Shown piece by piece: positions 37,306 through 46,327 of a stretch of DNA of 64,000 nt; position 1 is the first letter of the stretch; every line of letters begins with the position of its first letter. The translations under genes and the position numbers were made by a program. Origin of the DNA: Streptococcus sanguinis (GTDB lineage: Bacteria > Bacillota > Bacilli > Lactobacillales > Streptococcaceae); the NCBI RefSeq assembly GCF_900635155.1, contig NZ_LR134002.1, positions 1,798,001 to 1,862,000 of the forward strand. The letters are read 5' to 3'. Below the pieces are notes generated by a model. The model did not search any database. It had not been told where the DNA came from and saw nothing but the letters and a program-made list of their open reading frames with translations.

Positions 37306-37869
37306 TTACTCCTCTCCTATTGTTTCCATCAAAGTCTCAACGAGAAGTTTCTTGTTGGCAAATTTTATTTCTTTCTTGCTGAGACGGATACCTTCTTGAT
37401 GATAGGCAAGGCTGCGTAGTTCGACGACTTTTAGTTTTTCCAGTTCTTCTCTGGTGTAGCTCCTTGTCTCTCCTTCAAGCTTCTTTGCTGGTTCAGCCTT
37501 AGTTTCCTTTACAGGCTGAGGCTTTTCTTCGATTTTTTCTGAAGGGATTGTTTCCGCCGTAGAAGCAATCTCTTTTTTAGCTGTTTTACTATTTCTCTTT
37601 GGTACAAAGAGAATGTCTGTCTGGTTATCCAACCTAGAAATTACATGGCTGGCCAGATAGTAAGGTTTATCCTGTACCAACTCAACTGCCGCATCAACCG
37701 CTGAGCGGACTGCACTGACATCGCCTATTAATTGAACTGTGTTCAAACCAGCTTTGACCGTTTCAATATTAAGCAATGATACATTGGCAGCCTTCAAAGC
37801 CGCATCTGCCGCAACTACAGCACCTAGATAACCTTTTACTTCAATTAAACCTAGTGCTCTATCTGCCAT
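37306..37869 (-). CDS. BMC shell protein with SAP/Rho-N-like C-terminal domain (EutK/PduK-like)
   Basis: Protein of 187 residues. Residues 1-92 form a BMC domain (ALGLIEVKGYLGAVVAADAAL). Residues about 93-135 are a Lys/Glu/Thr/Pro-rich linker. Residues about 138-185 (TREELEKLKVVELRSLAYHQ and KEIKFANKKLLVETLM) look like a SAP/HeH or Rho-N helix-extended-loop-helix module, which often binds nucleic acid. It takes the place of EutK, whose C terminus is also a helix-turn-helix. Role in binding nucleic acid is inferred. Confidence 0.85.
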   Translation of the reverse strand: MADRALGLIEVKGYLGAVVAADAALKAANVSLLNIETVKAGLNTVQLIGDVSAVRSAVDAAVELVQDKPYYLASHVISRLDNQTDILFVPKRNSKTAKKEIASTAETIPSEKIEEKPQPVKETKAEPAKKLEGETRSYTREELEKLKVVELRSLAYHQEGIRLSKKEIKFANKKLLVETLMETIGEE

Positions 37870-37884
37870 TTAATCAACTCCTAA

Positions 37885-38538
37885 TCAATAACTTTTAGGA
37901 TCATTTGCTACTGCGATGACTGCATTCGCAAATGCGTCGCAGGCAGCTCGGCATGCTGACTGTGATCCGACCAGAAGGCCGCCGGCAAAGTTGGTTTCGC
38001 TCGGTGGTCCATAGAAGGCTCCAACTTGCACATCTGCCGCTTTCAAAGCCGCATCCAGTGCCACCATAGCTTCACCCGGTGGAGCAATCAAGTAAGCAAT
38101 CGCTGTTCCTTCTTCTGCATTAGCTCCCTCTGACAGGTAAGAACCTGCACGAGAGATACAATGAGCAAAATAAGGAATGCTGTCATCATCATTGGCACTG
38201 TAGAAGCTAGCCCCATTTTCGATTTCATAGACTGCTACATCCAGACCGCTGCGAACTTCTTCTGGGTTTGGACCAGCCAAGATACCGATGACTTCACCAG
38301 CCAGCTTAGTTGAAGCGTTGCCTGCACCAGCGTACATACTGCGAGCATAGACTACTTCGACATCTGCTGCCTTGGTTGCTTCATCCAAGGCTACATAAGT
38401 GACATCATCACAGTCAGAAGTGATAATTCCCAGGCTTCTGTGATGTGGTTTAAGCTCCAAAGAAGCTGCCAAACCTGCATCCACGTTCGAAATCAGAAGG
38501 GCACTTAATACACTTGCACCTAATCGATCATTTTTCAA
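37885..38538 (-). CDS. eutL: trimeric tandem-BMC shell protein EutL
   Basis: Shell protein of about 217 residues with two BMC domains (about 1-110 and 115-217), forming trimers with a gated pore. Motifs: GIITSDCDDVTYVALDEATKAA, YARSMYAGAGNASTKLAGE and PSETNFAGGLLVGSQSACR. I prefer the TTG start (38538, KNDRLGASV) because AGGAGG lies 8 bases before it and clostridial EutL begins similarly; a GTG two codons earlier sits too close to that site. Confidence 0.93.
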   Translation of the reverse strand: MKNDRLGASVLSALLISNVDAGLAASLELKPHHRSLGIITSDCDDVTYVALDEATKAADVEVVYARSMYAGAGNASTKLAGEVIGILAGPNPEEVRSGLDVAVYEIENGASFYSANDDDSIPYFAHCISRAGSYLSEGANAEEGTAIAYLIAPPGEAMVALDAALKAADVQVGAFYGPPSETNFAGGLLVGSQSACRAACDAFANAVIAVANDPKSY

Positions 38539-38553
38539 AGCCACTACCTCCTA

Positions 38554-39474
38554 TTATTTCAAATCAATTCCTGATTTCTTATTATCAAGAATCTTCTTAA
38601 TGATTTCTGCTACATAGGCCCCAGCTTCAACGGCTGGTGTTCCGCCTTTATGAATATTGGAAACAACGGTCCGTTTCGCTTCTGGCATACCAACTGTTGG
38701 CTTGTAGGCCAAGTAAGCACTCATGGACTCAGCTGTTACTAGACCTGGACGCTCACCGACCAGCATACAGATAACTTCTGCTCCAGTCAATTCTGCGATT
38801 TGGTCCATAGCTGCAACCCGAGCATGCTTGATAAAGAGTACTTCACCAAAGTCCAGTCCGAACATTTTCAGACCTTGCTTCAGAGCTGGCAGAAAGTCTT
38901 TGACGTTAGCCTCAATAGCTGATGAGCTAAGACCATCGCCAACGACAATCTGAACCTTGGCATTAGGTTTGCATTTTTCTTTGATAATCGCCTGCTGATC
39001 TTCAGGGAAGATGCGGCCAAAATCTGGACGTGTCAAGTACTCATCCTTAGTTGCTGCCTTGGTCTGTACAGGAATGAAGCCCATTTCCTTGATAAAGTCA
39101 TCTGAAACATAGGAGAAGACCGCATCCTGAGCTGCCGCATGGTCTGCTCGGAAACGCAGAACAGTTTGTGTCTTGTAGCGATCACCTGCCCGCCACAAGC
39201 CCAGACGTGCCGGAGTAAATTTCTTAATCTTCCGGTAGGCTTCTTCATTGATGGCATTCGGAATCAAGAACTGTTCCTGGATATCTACTTCCGTTATATC
39301 TGGAATGACGCCATCTTCTATCACTGAAGTGTCTTGTTTGACTTCTTCCTGCAGAGAAACTGCAGATTTTTCAACTTTATTCTGGTCAGTCGCTGCTGTT
39401 TCTTTAGCAGCTGAGTCGCCGCCCATCTCATTTAACAATGAGCGAATCATTTCTTTTAATTGCAATTCATCCAC
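38554..39474 (-). CDS. eutC: ethanolamine ammonia-lyase light chain
   Basis: Small subunit of the B12-dependent lyase, 306 residues, holding part of the cobalamin site. Seen: [25 protein letters not shown] split near residue 89-112, [14 protein letters not shown] near 177 and [20 protein letters not shown] near 238. Starts at GTG with GGAGG 8 bases upstream. The N-terminal helix ([14 protein letters not shown]) plus a long Ala/Thr/Lys linker to about residue 55 is an encapsulation peptide. Confidence 0.96.
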   Translation of the reverse strand: MDELQLKEMIRSLLNEMGGDSAAKETAATDQNKVEKSAVSLQEEVKQDTSVIEDGVIPDITEVDIQEQFLIPNAINEEAYRKIKKFTPARLGLWRAGDRYKTQTVLRFRADHAAAQDAVFSYVSDDFIKEMGFIPVQTKAATKDEYLTRPDFGRIFPEDQQAIIKEKCKPNAKVQIVVGDGLSSSAIEANVKDFLPALKQGLKMFGLDFGEVLFIKHARVAAMDQIAELTGAEVICMLVGERPGLVTAESMSAYLAYKPTVGMPEAKRTVVSNIHKGGTPAVEAGAYVAEIIKKILDNKKSGIDLK

Positions 39475-39490
39475 AATGATTTCCTCCTTG

Positions 39491-40861
39491 CTAATTTTGT
39501 CTCATAAAGATGGAGCCGTCTCCGCCGATTTCTGTCAGGTGGCCATCTTCCATCAAGCCCATCTTTTCCATCCACTCTTCAAATTCCTTGATTGGACGTT
39601 TGTTGAGAAGTGAACGCATGGTTGCTGTTTCATGGTAACCAGTTGTTTGATAGTTAAGCATGATATCGTCACCATGAGGAATCGCCATGATGTAGTTAAC
39701 ATTAGCTGCTCCGAGAAGAACCAAGAGATTTTCAGCATCGTTTTGGTCAGCCTTCATGTGGTTAGTGTAGCAGATATCACAACCCATTGAGATACCAGTC
39801 AGTTTGCCCATGAAGTGGTCTTCCAAACCAGCACGGATAACCTGCTTAGAATCGTAGAGATACTCAGGTCCAATGAATCCAACAACGGTATTTACCAAGA
39901 ATGGATCAAAGCGTTTAGCGAAACCATAACAACGAGCTTCCATAGTCACTTGGTCTGCTCCATGGTGAGCGTCAGATGAAAGTTCAGAACCTTGACCTGT
40001 TTCAAAGTACATGACATTCGGTCCAGCAGCTGTTCCTACTTTCAGGGCTGTATCCCAAGCTTCTTGAATGATTTTAGCATCAAAACCAAAGGCTTCATTT
40101 CCTTTTTCAGAACCAGCGATAGACTGGAAGACCAATCCTGTCGGAGCACCTTGATTCATGGCTTCAATCTGAGTAGTAACGTGAGCCAGTACACAGTGCT
40201 GAGTTGGAATCTTGTACTCTTCGATGAAGTCGTTAAACTTATGCAAGACCCGTTTAACACTTTCTACTGAGTCGTCAACTGGGTTCAGTCCTAAGAGAGC
40301 ATCCCCACATCCATAAGCAAAACCTTCCATAGTAGAAGCCATGATACCGTCTGGATCGTCTGTGGTATGGTTTGGTTGAAGACGAGAAGAGAATGTTCCC
40401 GGCATACCAATCGTTGTATTCGCATGTTTGGTAATGACAATCTTATTAGCAGCCACAATCAAGTCCAAGTTGGTCATCAACTTAGCAACAGCCGCTACCA
40501 TTTCCGAAGTCAACCCACGAGACAGCCATTGAATGTCCACGTTCTTAGTCTTGTTATCCAAGATCCATTCACGCAGCTCTTCTACTGTCCAATTCTTAAT
40601 CTTTTCGTAAGTACGAAGATTGACGTCGTCAATGATAATCCGTGTTACCTCATCTTCTTCATAAGGCACTACTGGATTATTGAACAAATCAGACAGTTTC
40701 AGCTGAGCTAGTACAACCTTAGCAGCGACACGCTCTTCAGCAGATTCTGCTGCTACTCCGGCTAGCTGATCTCCGGATTTGTACTCATTGGCTTTGGCCA
40801 GCACTTCTTTTACGGATTTAAATTCGTAAAGCCGACCAAACAATTTTGTTTTCAAAATCAT
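39491..40861 (-). CDS. eutB: ethanolamine ammonia-lyase heavy chain
   Basis: TIM-barrel catalytic subunit of 456 residues; splits ethanolamine to acetaldehyde and ammonia. Motifs: [20 protein letters not shown] near residue 145, the segment around [17 protein letters not shown] near 288 and [16 protein letters not shown] near 361. AAAGGAGG precedes ATG. It follows eutA and precedes eutC, the standard order. Confidence 0.97.
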   Translation of the reverse strand: MILKTKLFGRLYEFKSVKEVLAKANEYKSGDQLAGVAAESAEERVAAKVVLAQLKLSDLFNNPVVPYEEDEVTRIIIDDVNLRTYEKIKNWTVEELREWILDNKTKNVDIQWLSRGLTSEMVAAVAKLMTNLDLIVAANKIVITKHANTTIGMPGTFSSRLQPNHTTDDPDGIMASTMEGFAYGCGDALLGLNPVDDSVESVKRVLHKFNDFIEEYKIPTQHCVLAHVTTQIEAMNQGAPTGLVFQSIAGSEKGNEAFGFDAKIIQEAWDTALKVGTAAGPNVMYFETGQGSELSSDAHHGADQVTMEARCYGFAKRFDPFLVNTVVGFIGPEYLYDSKQVIRAGLEDHFMGKLTGISMGCDICYTNHMKADQNDAENLLVLLGAANVNYIMAIPHGDDIMLNYQTTGYHETATMRSLLNKRPIKEFEEWMEKMGLMEDGHLTEIGGDGSIFMRQN

Positions 40862-40892
40862 GGATTACTTCCTCCTTTGTGTAAATAAAAGT

Positions 40893-42326
40893 TTAATTAA
40901 ACACCAATGTTTTCACAACAATCGGTAAGACCGAGCCTTCAATGACTGGATTACCAATATCGATATAGTCGCCATTTTGAACATCCACTGAGTCAATGCA
41001 GACAAATGGATAATCCTTTGGCAACTGAGCAAAGAGACATTGACCTAAAACCTTGGCCATATCTTCTCTGACTACCACTAGCAGCGGAATTTTCTTTTCA
41101 ATACTTTCGCTCATTCCGCTGACAATAGCCTCTGCGTATTCCAAAACTCGGGCGAAGCTTGGGCTTTTTTCTCCATTGATTGCCAAAGCCACCTGCTGGA
41201 CTTCATTTTCCAGTGTGAACCAGGCTACCTTGTCCCTGATAATCTGCTGCAGTCCCTCCTTATCCTCATGCTCATCAGAAGCTGCCAGTTTGAGAACTGG
41301 AATGTTCTTAATAGGGAGGATATCAGAGATGTAGGTAATGGTACTGCCACTGACATCGGTCGTATGGCTGCCGGCTCCAACAACGGTTGCCCGAATAGTC
41401 TCAGCTGACTGGATGACTTTCTTTTGATCAAAAATCTTGGATTTTCTCAGCGCCCTGCCAAGCAGGATACCGATATCCCCATAGCGGAAATCATCCGCCG
41501 AGGTCGTTTCCAAATATATTCCATCAGCTACACCACCAGAAAAGGATACGCAGTGGAGATCATAGTTCAACTTGAGACCGTGGTTGGTCTGTAGGAGCTC
41601 ATAGTAAGGACTGTGATTGTCAATTCCTACAGACTGTTCTAATACGGAGACCATTTCTTGAATCAGCCGATCCAAATCAGCCCGATGGACCGTTTCACCA
41701 ACTGCCAGCTGAAGCCCCTGCTCTGCAATGATAGTCTGCAGTTTTGGAGCAATATAGCTAATCCGCTGGGTCTGCGGATCCATCTTTATCAGCCGACCTC
41801 CGATATCAAAACACCCTGTATCAATCACATCTCCTTCTCGGAAGACCGCCAGATTGGAAGTCCCCCCACCAATATCAATATTGACGACTGATGTATGATG
41901 CTCTTGAGAATACTGATGGCTGCAGGCCCCTTTACCAGCGATGATACTCTCAAGGTCTGGCCCAGCCGTCGCAACGACAAAGTCACCAGCGTAGCCACTC
42001 AGTGCTTGGAGCACCTGACTGGCATTTTCCTTGCGAGCCGTCTCACCAGTAATGATGACTGCTCCCATCTGAATATCTTTTTTCTGAATGCCTGCCTTCG
42101 CATACTCATTCAGAACAAAGTTTTTGATCTTATCCACCTCGATCAAAAGTTGATCCGAAATTGGTGTGAAGATAATTTCACTTTTATAAAGAACTTTTTT
42201 ATCTGTAATATAGACACGAGGAATAGTAAACACAGAAGCAATATTCTCGATGGTAAGCTCTGAAAGGATCAGCTGTGTAGTGGCTGTCCCGATATCAAGC
42301 CCCACACTCAAAATTTTATCTGACAT
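40893..42326 (-). CDS. eutA: ethanolamine ammonia-lyase reactivase EutA
   Basis: ASKHA-fold ATPase of 477 residues that reactivates EutBC by releasing inactive cobalamin. Phosphate loops: GLDIGTATTQLILSE at the N terminus and VNIDIGGGTSNLAVFRE near residue 150. I start at MSDKILSVG (42326) with GGAGG 8 bases upstream; the open frame reaches 42380 but that part is the terminator of the ANTAR leader. Confidence 0.95.
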   Translation of the reverse strand: MSDKILSVGLDIGTATTQLILSELTIENIASVFTIPRVYITDKKVLYKSEIIFTPISDQLLIEVDKIKNFVLNEYAKAGIQKKDIQMGAVIITGETARKENASQVLQALSGYAGDFVVATAGPDLESIIAGKGACSHQYSQEHHTSVVNIDIGGGTSNLAVFREGDVIDTGCFDIGGRLIKMDPQTQRISYIAPKLQTIIAEQGLQLAVGETVHRADLDRLIQEMVSVLEQSVGIDNHSPYYELLQTNHGLKLNYDLHCVSFSGGVADGIYLETTSADDFRYGDIGILLGRALRKSKIFDQKKVIQSAETIRATVVGAGSHTTDVSGSTITYISDILPIKNIPVLKLAASDEHEDKEGLQQIIRDKVAWFTLENEVQQVALAINGEKSPSFARVLEYAEAIVSGMSESIEKKIPLLVVVREDMAKVLGQCLFAQLPKDYPFVCIDSVDVQNGDYIDIGNPVIEGSVLPIVVKTLVFN

Positions 42327-42339
42327 ACTAAAAACCTCC

Positions 42340-42430
42340 AAAAAAAGACGCTCAAAGCAATGCAAACAAACAGAGTTCATTTACATTCTTCAAGCGTCAT
42401 TGCTTTTTTCGACTGACATCATTGTTAGTC
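42340..42430 (-). promoter_or_regulatory. EutV (ANTAR) antiterminator element before eutA
   Basis: P1 hairpin (42411-42430): stem GACTAAC/GTCAGTC with one mismatch, hexaloop AAUGAU. P2 hairpin (42392-42405): stem AAGC/GCUU, hexaloop AAUGAC. The 3' strand of P2 is shared with the 5' arm of a terminator, GACGCTTGAAG (42388-42398) / CTTTGAGCGTC (42347-42357), followed by seven T. Both loops have A at position 1 and G at position 4, as ANTAR proteins require. EutV binding would free eutA-B-C and the downstream genes. Confidence 0.88.
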
Positions 42431-42439
42431 TGGTAGTAT

Positions 42440-43876
42440 TTATTTTTTAAAACGAATAGTCGTTGTCGTCCCCTCATGGTCTGAGTGGATAGACAAGGTT
42501 CCAAACAATTTTCCTTGGACAAAGCGCTCCACCAAGAGTAAACCCAGATGATTCTCAAAGGCATGCTCTTGATTGTAACCGCTACCATTATCCAGTGCTT
42601 TTAAAGTTATTATATCATTTTTAAGTCCAACCTGCAAATGGATTTGCGGCTTTTCTGGATATTTTTTGTCCTTAAAAGCATGTTCATAGCTGTTTTGCAA
42701 TAATTCATTGACGATTAGCGCCAGTGAAGTAGCCCGGCTGCTGTCAAGACAGAGTTCCGGTTCCAAGCTGTAGGTCAGGGCTATTTCCCTATGCCCGGAA
42801 AAACAGCGCTGAACATTTTCGATAACTTTCTTCAGCAGATGCTCAATCTGAATGCTGTCATCCTGCTGAGAAGACAGGAGCTCGTGAGTTGCCGCTATGG
42901 AGAGCACACGATTCATACTGTCATTAAGAGCTTTTTTGGTGTCTGCTCCTGGACTTTGCTGAGCTTGTAGTCGCAATAAGGAAACAACGGTTTGCAAGTG
43001 ATTCTTTACCCGATGGTTCATTTCACGAATGGTAGTTGTATGGGTTAAGAGCTGCGCTTCCTTTTCCTTGATGTCTGTAATATCCTTACAGATCATGACC
43101 ATATTTTCACTCTCAGCCAGCAGGTAGCGCTTGACCAAAAAGCAATAAGTGCCATAATGTACCTCAACTTGGTGAGGTTTTTCTTGAGGGGCTTGCGGTC
43201 CCAGCTGCTGTATTTCTTCAAAAGGCAGACTGTCTAAGACCAGATTGCTATAGTGCATTCCCTCAATCGGGTCCATATAGCCTAGCTTATGGCGATAAGA
43301 GTCGGCAGCTGCTTGATTGAAATACTTGAGATAGCCTTGCCGATTAAAAACCAGACAAGCTTCGTCAATATGATCAAATAAAACAAACTGCTCTTGAGCT
43401 GTAATCTCAGGATTGCTCCGTAACTCAAAATCGTCGTCCTCTTTATCTAAAGACAAGTGGTCCGGCAAAGTCTGTGGAGCATTTCTTTCGATAATCAGCG
43501 TTCCAATGACGCGCTCTTCTCTCACTATCGGAAAGACCGTCTGATGGATGGCTAAGCCCTCCTGCGATCTGGCCGAAAGCCCAATCGAGGGAGCGCCCGT
43601 CTCCAAGGTCCGGATAACACCTGGCTCATTTTCCAGATAGGCCATAGCACCTACGACCGAGTTTTCGTACAAGCTGAGCTTGCTTTCCGGTTTTTTGTGA
43701 AAGATGACAATGGCATGTTCCGAAAAGATGTTCTTTACGTCAATGAAGACATCTTCATTGGCATAAGCTGAGTTTTTCAATAATTCGTCAGCCTGTTGGA
43801 CAAGATGCTCGATATCAGCCTCATCCAAATTTGTCTGTTCCTGACAAAGCTGCTTTATCTTATCTTTATACATCAT
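42440..43876 (-). CDS. eutW: ethanolamine sensor histidine kinase EutW
   Basis: Cytoplasmic kinase of 478 residues without membrane segments. An N-terminal sensory domain (about 1-160), a PAS domain (about 165-270; DEACLVFNRQGYLKYFN), a HisKA_2 dimerisation helix with the phospho-accepting His in REMNHRVKNHLQTVVSLL near residue 286, and an HATPase domain (VNELLQNSYEHAF near 388, ALDNGSGYN). It phosphorylates EutV when ethanolamine is present. Overlaps the eutV stop by one base (TAATG). Confidence 0.93.
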   Translation of the reverse strand: MMYKDKIKQLCQEQTNLDEADIEHLVQQADELLKNSAYANEDVFIDVKNIFSEHAIVIFHKKPESKLSLYENSVVGAMAYLENEPGVIRTLETGAPSIGLSARSQEGLAIHQTVFPIVREERVIGTLIIERNAPQTLPDHLSLDKEDDDFELRSNPEITAQEQFVLFDHIDEACLVFNRQGYLKYFNQAAADSYRHKLGYMDPIEGMHYSNLVLDSLPFEEIQQLGPQAPQEKPHQVEVHYGTYCFLVKRYLLAESENMVMICKDITDIKEKEAQLLTHTTTIREMNHRVKNHLQTVVSLLRLQAQQSPGADTKKALNDSMNRVLSIAATHELLSSQQDDSIQIEHLLKKVIENVQRCFSGHREIALTYSLEPELCLDSSRATSLALIVNELLQNSYEHAFKDKKYPEKPQIHLQVGLKNDIITLKALDNGSGYNQEHAFENHLGLLLVERFVQGKLFGTLSIHSDHEGTTTTIRFKK

Positions 43877-44451
43877 TACACATCATCTTGGAGCACCAGC
43901 AATTTAGCAATCTCAATCATCGGCACTCTCTTTTGCATACTAATTGTCCGAATGCGTTTGAAAGCTTCTGGCTCTGACAAATGATCACGAGCCATCAACA
44001 AGCCTTTGGCCTTTTCAATCACAATCCGATCGTCTATCTTTTTCGACAGCTTGACCATTTCATTGGACATCTGCTGAAGCTGGCGGCCCTTCTCAATGCA
44101 GACCTCTACCATTGGAATCAAGGACTTGGCATCCAAAGGTTTAACCAAGTAAGCACTAATCCCATTGGTTTTAGCTTTTTGAACATAGTGTTCATCACTG
44201 TAGGCTGACAGTAGAATCACACTGTAAGCTAAAGCATCTTCGAGTATCTTCTTACCCGCTGTCAGGCCATCCAGAAGCGGAAGTTTGATGTCCATCATGA
44301 CCAAGTCACAACGATATTTCTGACACAAATCAATAGCCTCAAAGCCATCGGATGCCTCAGCCACCACTTCATAATCAGCTGCTTCTAATATATTTCGGAT
44401 ATCTAATCTTACAATTGGATCATCATCAACAATTAGTATTCTGCCCTTCAT
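43876..44451 (-). CDS. eutV: ANTAR-domain response regulator EutV
   Basis: RNA-binding antiterminator of 191 residues. The receiver domain (1-120) has the acidic pocket VDDDP and the phospho-acceptor Asp in LVMMDIKLPLLDG near residue 54. The C-terminal ANTAR domain (about 130-190) has the conserved VIEKAKGLLMARDHLSEPEAFKRIR pattern split near 143-167. It binds dual-hairpin RNAs to prevent termination; three such leaders and one decoy occur in this window. Confidence 0.96.
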   Translation of the reverse strand: MKGRILIVDDDPIVRLDIRNILEAADYEVVAEASDGFEAIDLCQKYRCDLVMMDIKLPLLDGLTAGKKILEDALAYSVILLSAYSDEHYVQKAKTNGISAYLVKPLDAKSLIPMVEVCIEKGRQLQQMSNEMVKLSKKIDDRIVIEKAKGLLMARDHLSEPEAFKRIRTISMQKRVPMIEIAKLLVLQDDV

Positions 44452-44475
44452 ACTTCCCCTCGACAGTTTGATTTT

Positions 44476-44820
44476 TTATGTCCGTGTTACGACAGTACTG
44501 GAGAAGCCCAAAATCTCTTCCAGACCTTGTAAAACGGCAATGAGAGCTGCCTCAACAGAAGAAACGTCACCTGTCATCACGACAGAGCCGCTGAAACGAT
44601 CCACAAAACCAACTTGAACATCTGCAGCCTTGGTCGCAATATCAACTGCAATGATAGCCGCTTCACTCGGAGTGATCGTCAAGATTCCAATCGCATCCTT
44701 GATTTCTGCCTGCAATCCTAATTTTTCAAAAATGACTTCATCAGGATTAGCGATAAGGTGCGCCAAGGTCACTTGTTTCCCAGGAACGTATTCCTGTATC
44801 ATTCTTTGTTTTTCTTCCAA
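44476..44820 (-). CDS. eutS: hexameric BMC shell protein EutS
   Basis: Circularly permuted BMC shell protein of 114 residues. [20 protein letters not shown] aligns with enterobacterial EutS, which has a few residues before IIQEF. This supports the TTG start at 44820 (AGAAGG 9 bases upstream) over the ATG at 44802. First gene after its own promoter, ahead of eutV and eutW. Confidence 0.92.
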   Translation of the reverse strand: MEEKQRMIQEYVPGKQVTLAHLIANPDEVIFEKLGLQAEIKDAIGILTITPSEAAIIAVDIATKAADVQVGFVDRFSGSVVMTGDVSSVEAALIAVLQGLEEILGFSSTVVTRT

Positions 44821-44878
44821 TTTAGTAAACCTTCTTCATGATTTTAAACGTTCAGAAGTGTACTGCATGCTCTTAATC

Positions 44879-44907
44879 ATTATACAATAATTTTGGCATA
44901 ACAGCAA
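44879..44907 (-). promoter_or_regulatory. eutS-eutV-eutW promoter
   Basis: TTGCTG (44902-44907), 17-base spacer, TATAAT (44879-44884), just past the eutG stop. The 60-base leader has no terminator or ANTAR hairpins, so the regulators would be made constitutively. Confidence 0.8.
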
Positions 44908-44916
44908 TTCAGAGGA

Positions 44917-46059
44917 TTAAAACGCTTTCTCTAATACTTTAAGCAGTTCTTCTGCCGTAGGGACACGAGGATTAGTCGGAGTACAGCCATCATGCAGGGC
45001 AGCTTCTGAAATTTCTACCTTGTACTGAGCAAAGACATCTGCTTTCACACCGTATTCTCTCAGAGAAGTTGGCATCTCCAGCTTTCTCTGGAGCTTCTTG
45101 ATAGCTTCAACTAGCTGTCTTACTCCTGACACAGGGCTTGAAGCACTGCATCCCAGTAGTTTAGCAATATCCTGATAGCGGCTGGCTACAGTCTTGTCTA
45201 CTGCCTGCCGGCTTCTATTATTGAGATCGATACCAGCATTATACTGAATGACATGGGGCATTAAAATACTGTTTAAACGACCATGGGGAACATGGAACTT
45301 AGCACCTGCCGCATGAGCCAGACTGTGGTTAATACCCAAGTAAGCAGTATTGAAGGCCATACCTGCCAGAGTGGATGCTGCGTGCATCTTTTCACGCGCT
45401 TCTACATCCTGACCATTTTTGTAGGCTTTAGGCAGATATTCAAAGACTAGCTTAATTGCCTTTTCAGCCAAGGCATCGGAGAAGTCGGTCGCCTCAGTGG
45501 ATACATAGGCTTCAATAGCATGAGTCAGCACATCCATTCCTGTATCTGCTGTGATGTTGCTAGGAAGAGACATAACCAAATCCGCATCCAAGATAGCAAC
45601 ATCTGGCAGAATTTCACTGGTCACCAACGGATACTTGGTGCCTTTGTCTGCATCTGTGATAACAGAAAAGTCAGTCACTTCAGATCCAGTTCCGCTTGTT
45701 GTAGGAATGGCGATGAGAATAGCCTCTGAGAAGGCACCCTGCTTCTTGGCAAAATAATACATAGCCTTGGAAGCATCAATGGCAGAGCCTCCGCCAATAG
45801 AAAGCACAATGCTGATTGGCTTGTCTCCTGCACTCTTGATACCAGCCACAACTGTTTCGATTGGCGGATCAGGCACAATATCTGTGAAAACAACAATATC
45901 ATTGCTGTCATCAAAGTTGGCTAAAATAGTATCCAGCGTGCCAGATGTCTTCAAAAAAGGATCCGCAACGACTAAAATATGCTCGTTTTTATAATGGCTT
46001 AATTGCTGCAGAGCGCCCTTGCCCACATGCAATTCAGTCTTATAGGAAATCTTATACAT
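44917..46059 (-). CDS. eutG: iron-dependent alcohol dehydrogenase EutG
   Basis: Reduces acetaldehyde (or propionaldehyde) to alcohol, regenerating NAD. It has 380 residues of the group III iron ADH family. Nucleotide loop SIGGGSAIDASKAM near residue 95; metal ligands in DVLTHAIEAYVS near 190-198 and HSLAHAAGAKFHVPHGRLN near 257-271. AAGGAG precedes the ATG. It is the first eut gene, with its own cre-overlapped promoter and an ANTAR leader. Confidence 0.93.
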   Translation of the reverse strand: MYKISYKTELHVGKGALQQLSHYKNEHILVVADPFLKTSGTLDTILANFDDSNDIVVFTDIVPDPPIETVVAGIKSAGDKPISIVLSIGGGSAIDASKAMYYFAKKQGAFSEAILIAIPTTSGTGSEVTDFSVITDADKGTKYPLVTSEILPDVAILDADLVMSLPSNITADTGMDVLTHAIEAYVSTEATDFSDALAEKAIKLVFEYLPKAYKNGQDVEAREKMHAASTLAGMAFNTAYLGINHSLAHAAGAKFHVPHGRLNSILMPHVIQYNAGIDLNNRSRQAVDKTVASRYQDIAKLLGCSASSPVSGVRQLVEAIKKLQRKLEMPTSLREYGVKADVFAQYKVEISEAALHDGCTPTNPRVPTAEELLKVLEKAF

Positions 46060-46090
46060 CTTTTCTCCTTTCTGTTGTATCTATTTTTAA

Positions 46091-46190
46091 ACAAAAAGAA
46101 ACTATATGAAAATAAGACTGCTCCCCTACACACGTCACAGCATTTTCATATAGCTTCATTGCTTATTTATCATCAGTACCCCTTTGTACT
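46091..46190 (-). promoter_or_regulatory. EutV (ANTAR) antiterminator element before eutG
   Basis: P1 (46175-46190): stem AGUAC/GUACU, hexaloop AAAGGG. P2 (46152-46163 core): AGC/GCU, hexaloop AAUGAA. A terminator CTATATGAAAAT (46142-46153) / ATTTTCATATAG (46102-46113), 12 perfect pairs with T-run, uses the 3' strand of P2 as its 5' arm. Both loops have A1 and G4. P1 would form at the extreme 5' end of the RNA. Confidence 0.9.
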
Positions 46191-46197
46191 ATATTGA

Positions 46198-46226
46198 ATT
46201 ATAACACAAAAGCGCTTTCATGGCAA
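46198..46226 (-). promoter_or_regulatory. eutG promoter with cre in the spacer
   Basis: TTGCCA (46221-46226), 17-base spacer, TATAAT (46198-46203) with an upstream TGT. The spacer itself (46207-46220) reads, on the plus strand, CAAAAGCGCTTTCA, a 12 of 14 match to the CcpA cre consensus. CcpA bound there would block polymerase. Confidence 0.85.
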
Positions 46227-46327
46227 TGAAAAAGTCATTAATATAAGAAATTTTTAGTGCCGCTTCTCTTTTCAAAAACAAGCTTGTTTGAAGGATTAAA
46301 TTTTTATTAAAATTTGATTCGTTTTCC

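Noticed and set aside
42327..42380. 18-residue extension of EutA
   Set aside because: These bases are the 3' arm and T-run of the ANTAR terminator; GGAGG marks the start at 42326.
44821..44880. ANTAR element before eutS
   Set aside because: The short leader has no terminator and no pair of hexaloop hairpins with A1/G4.
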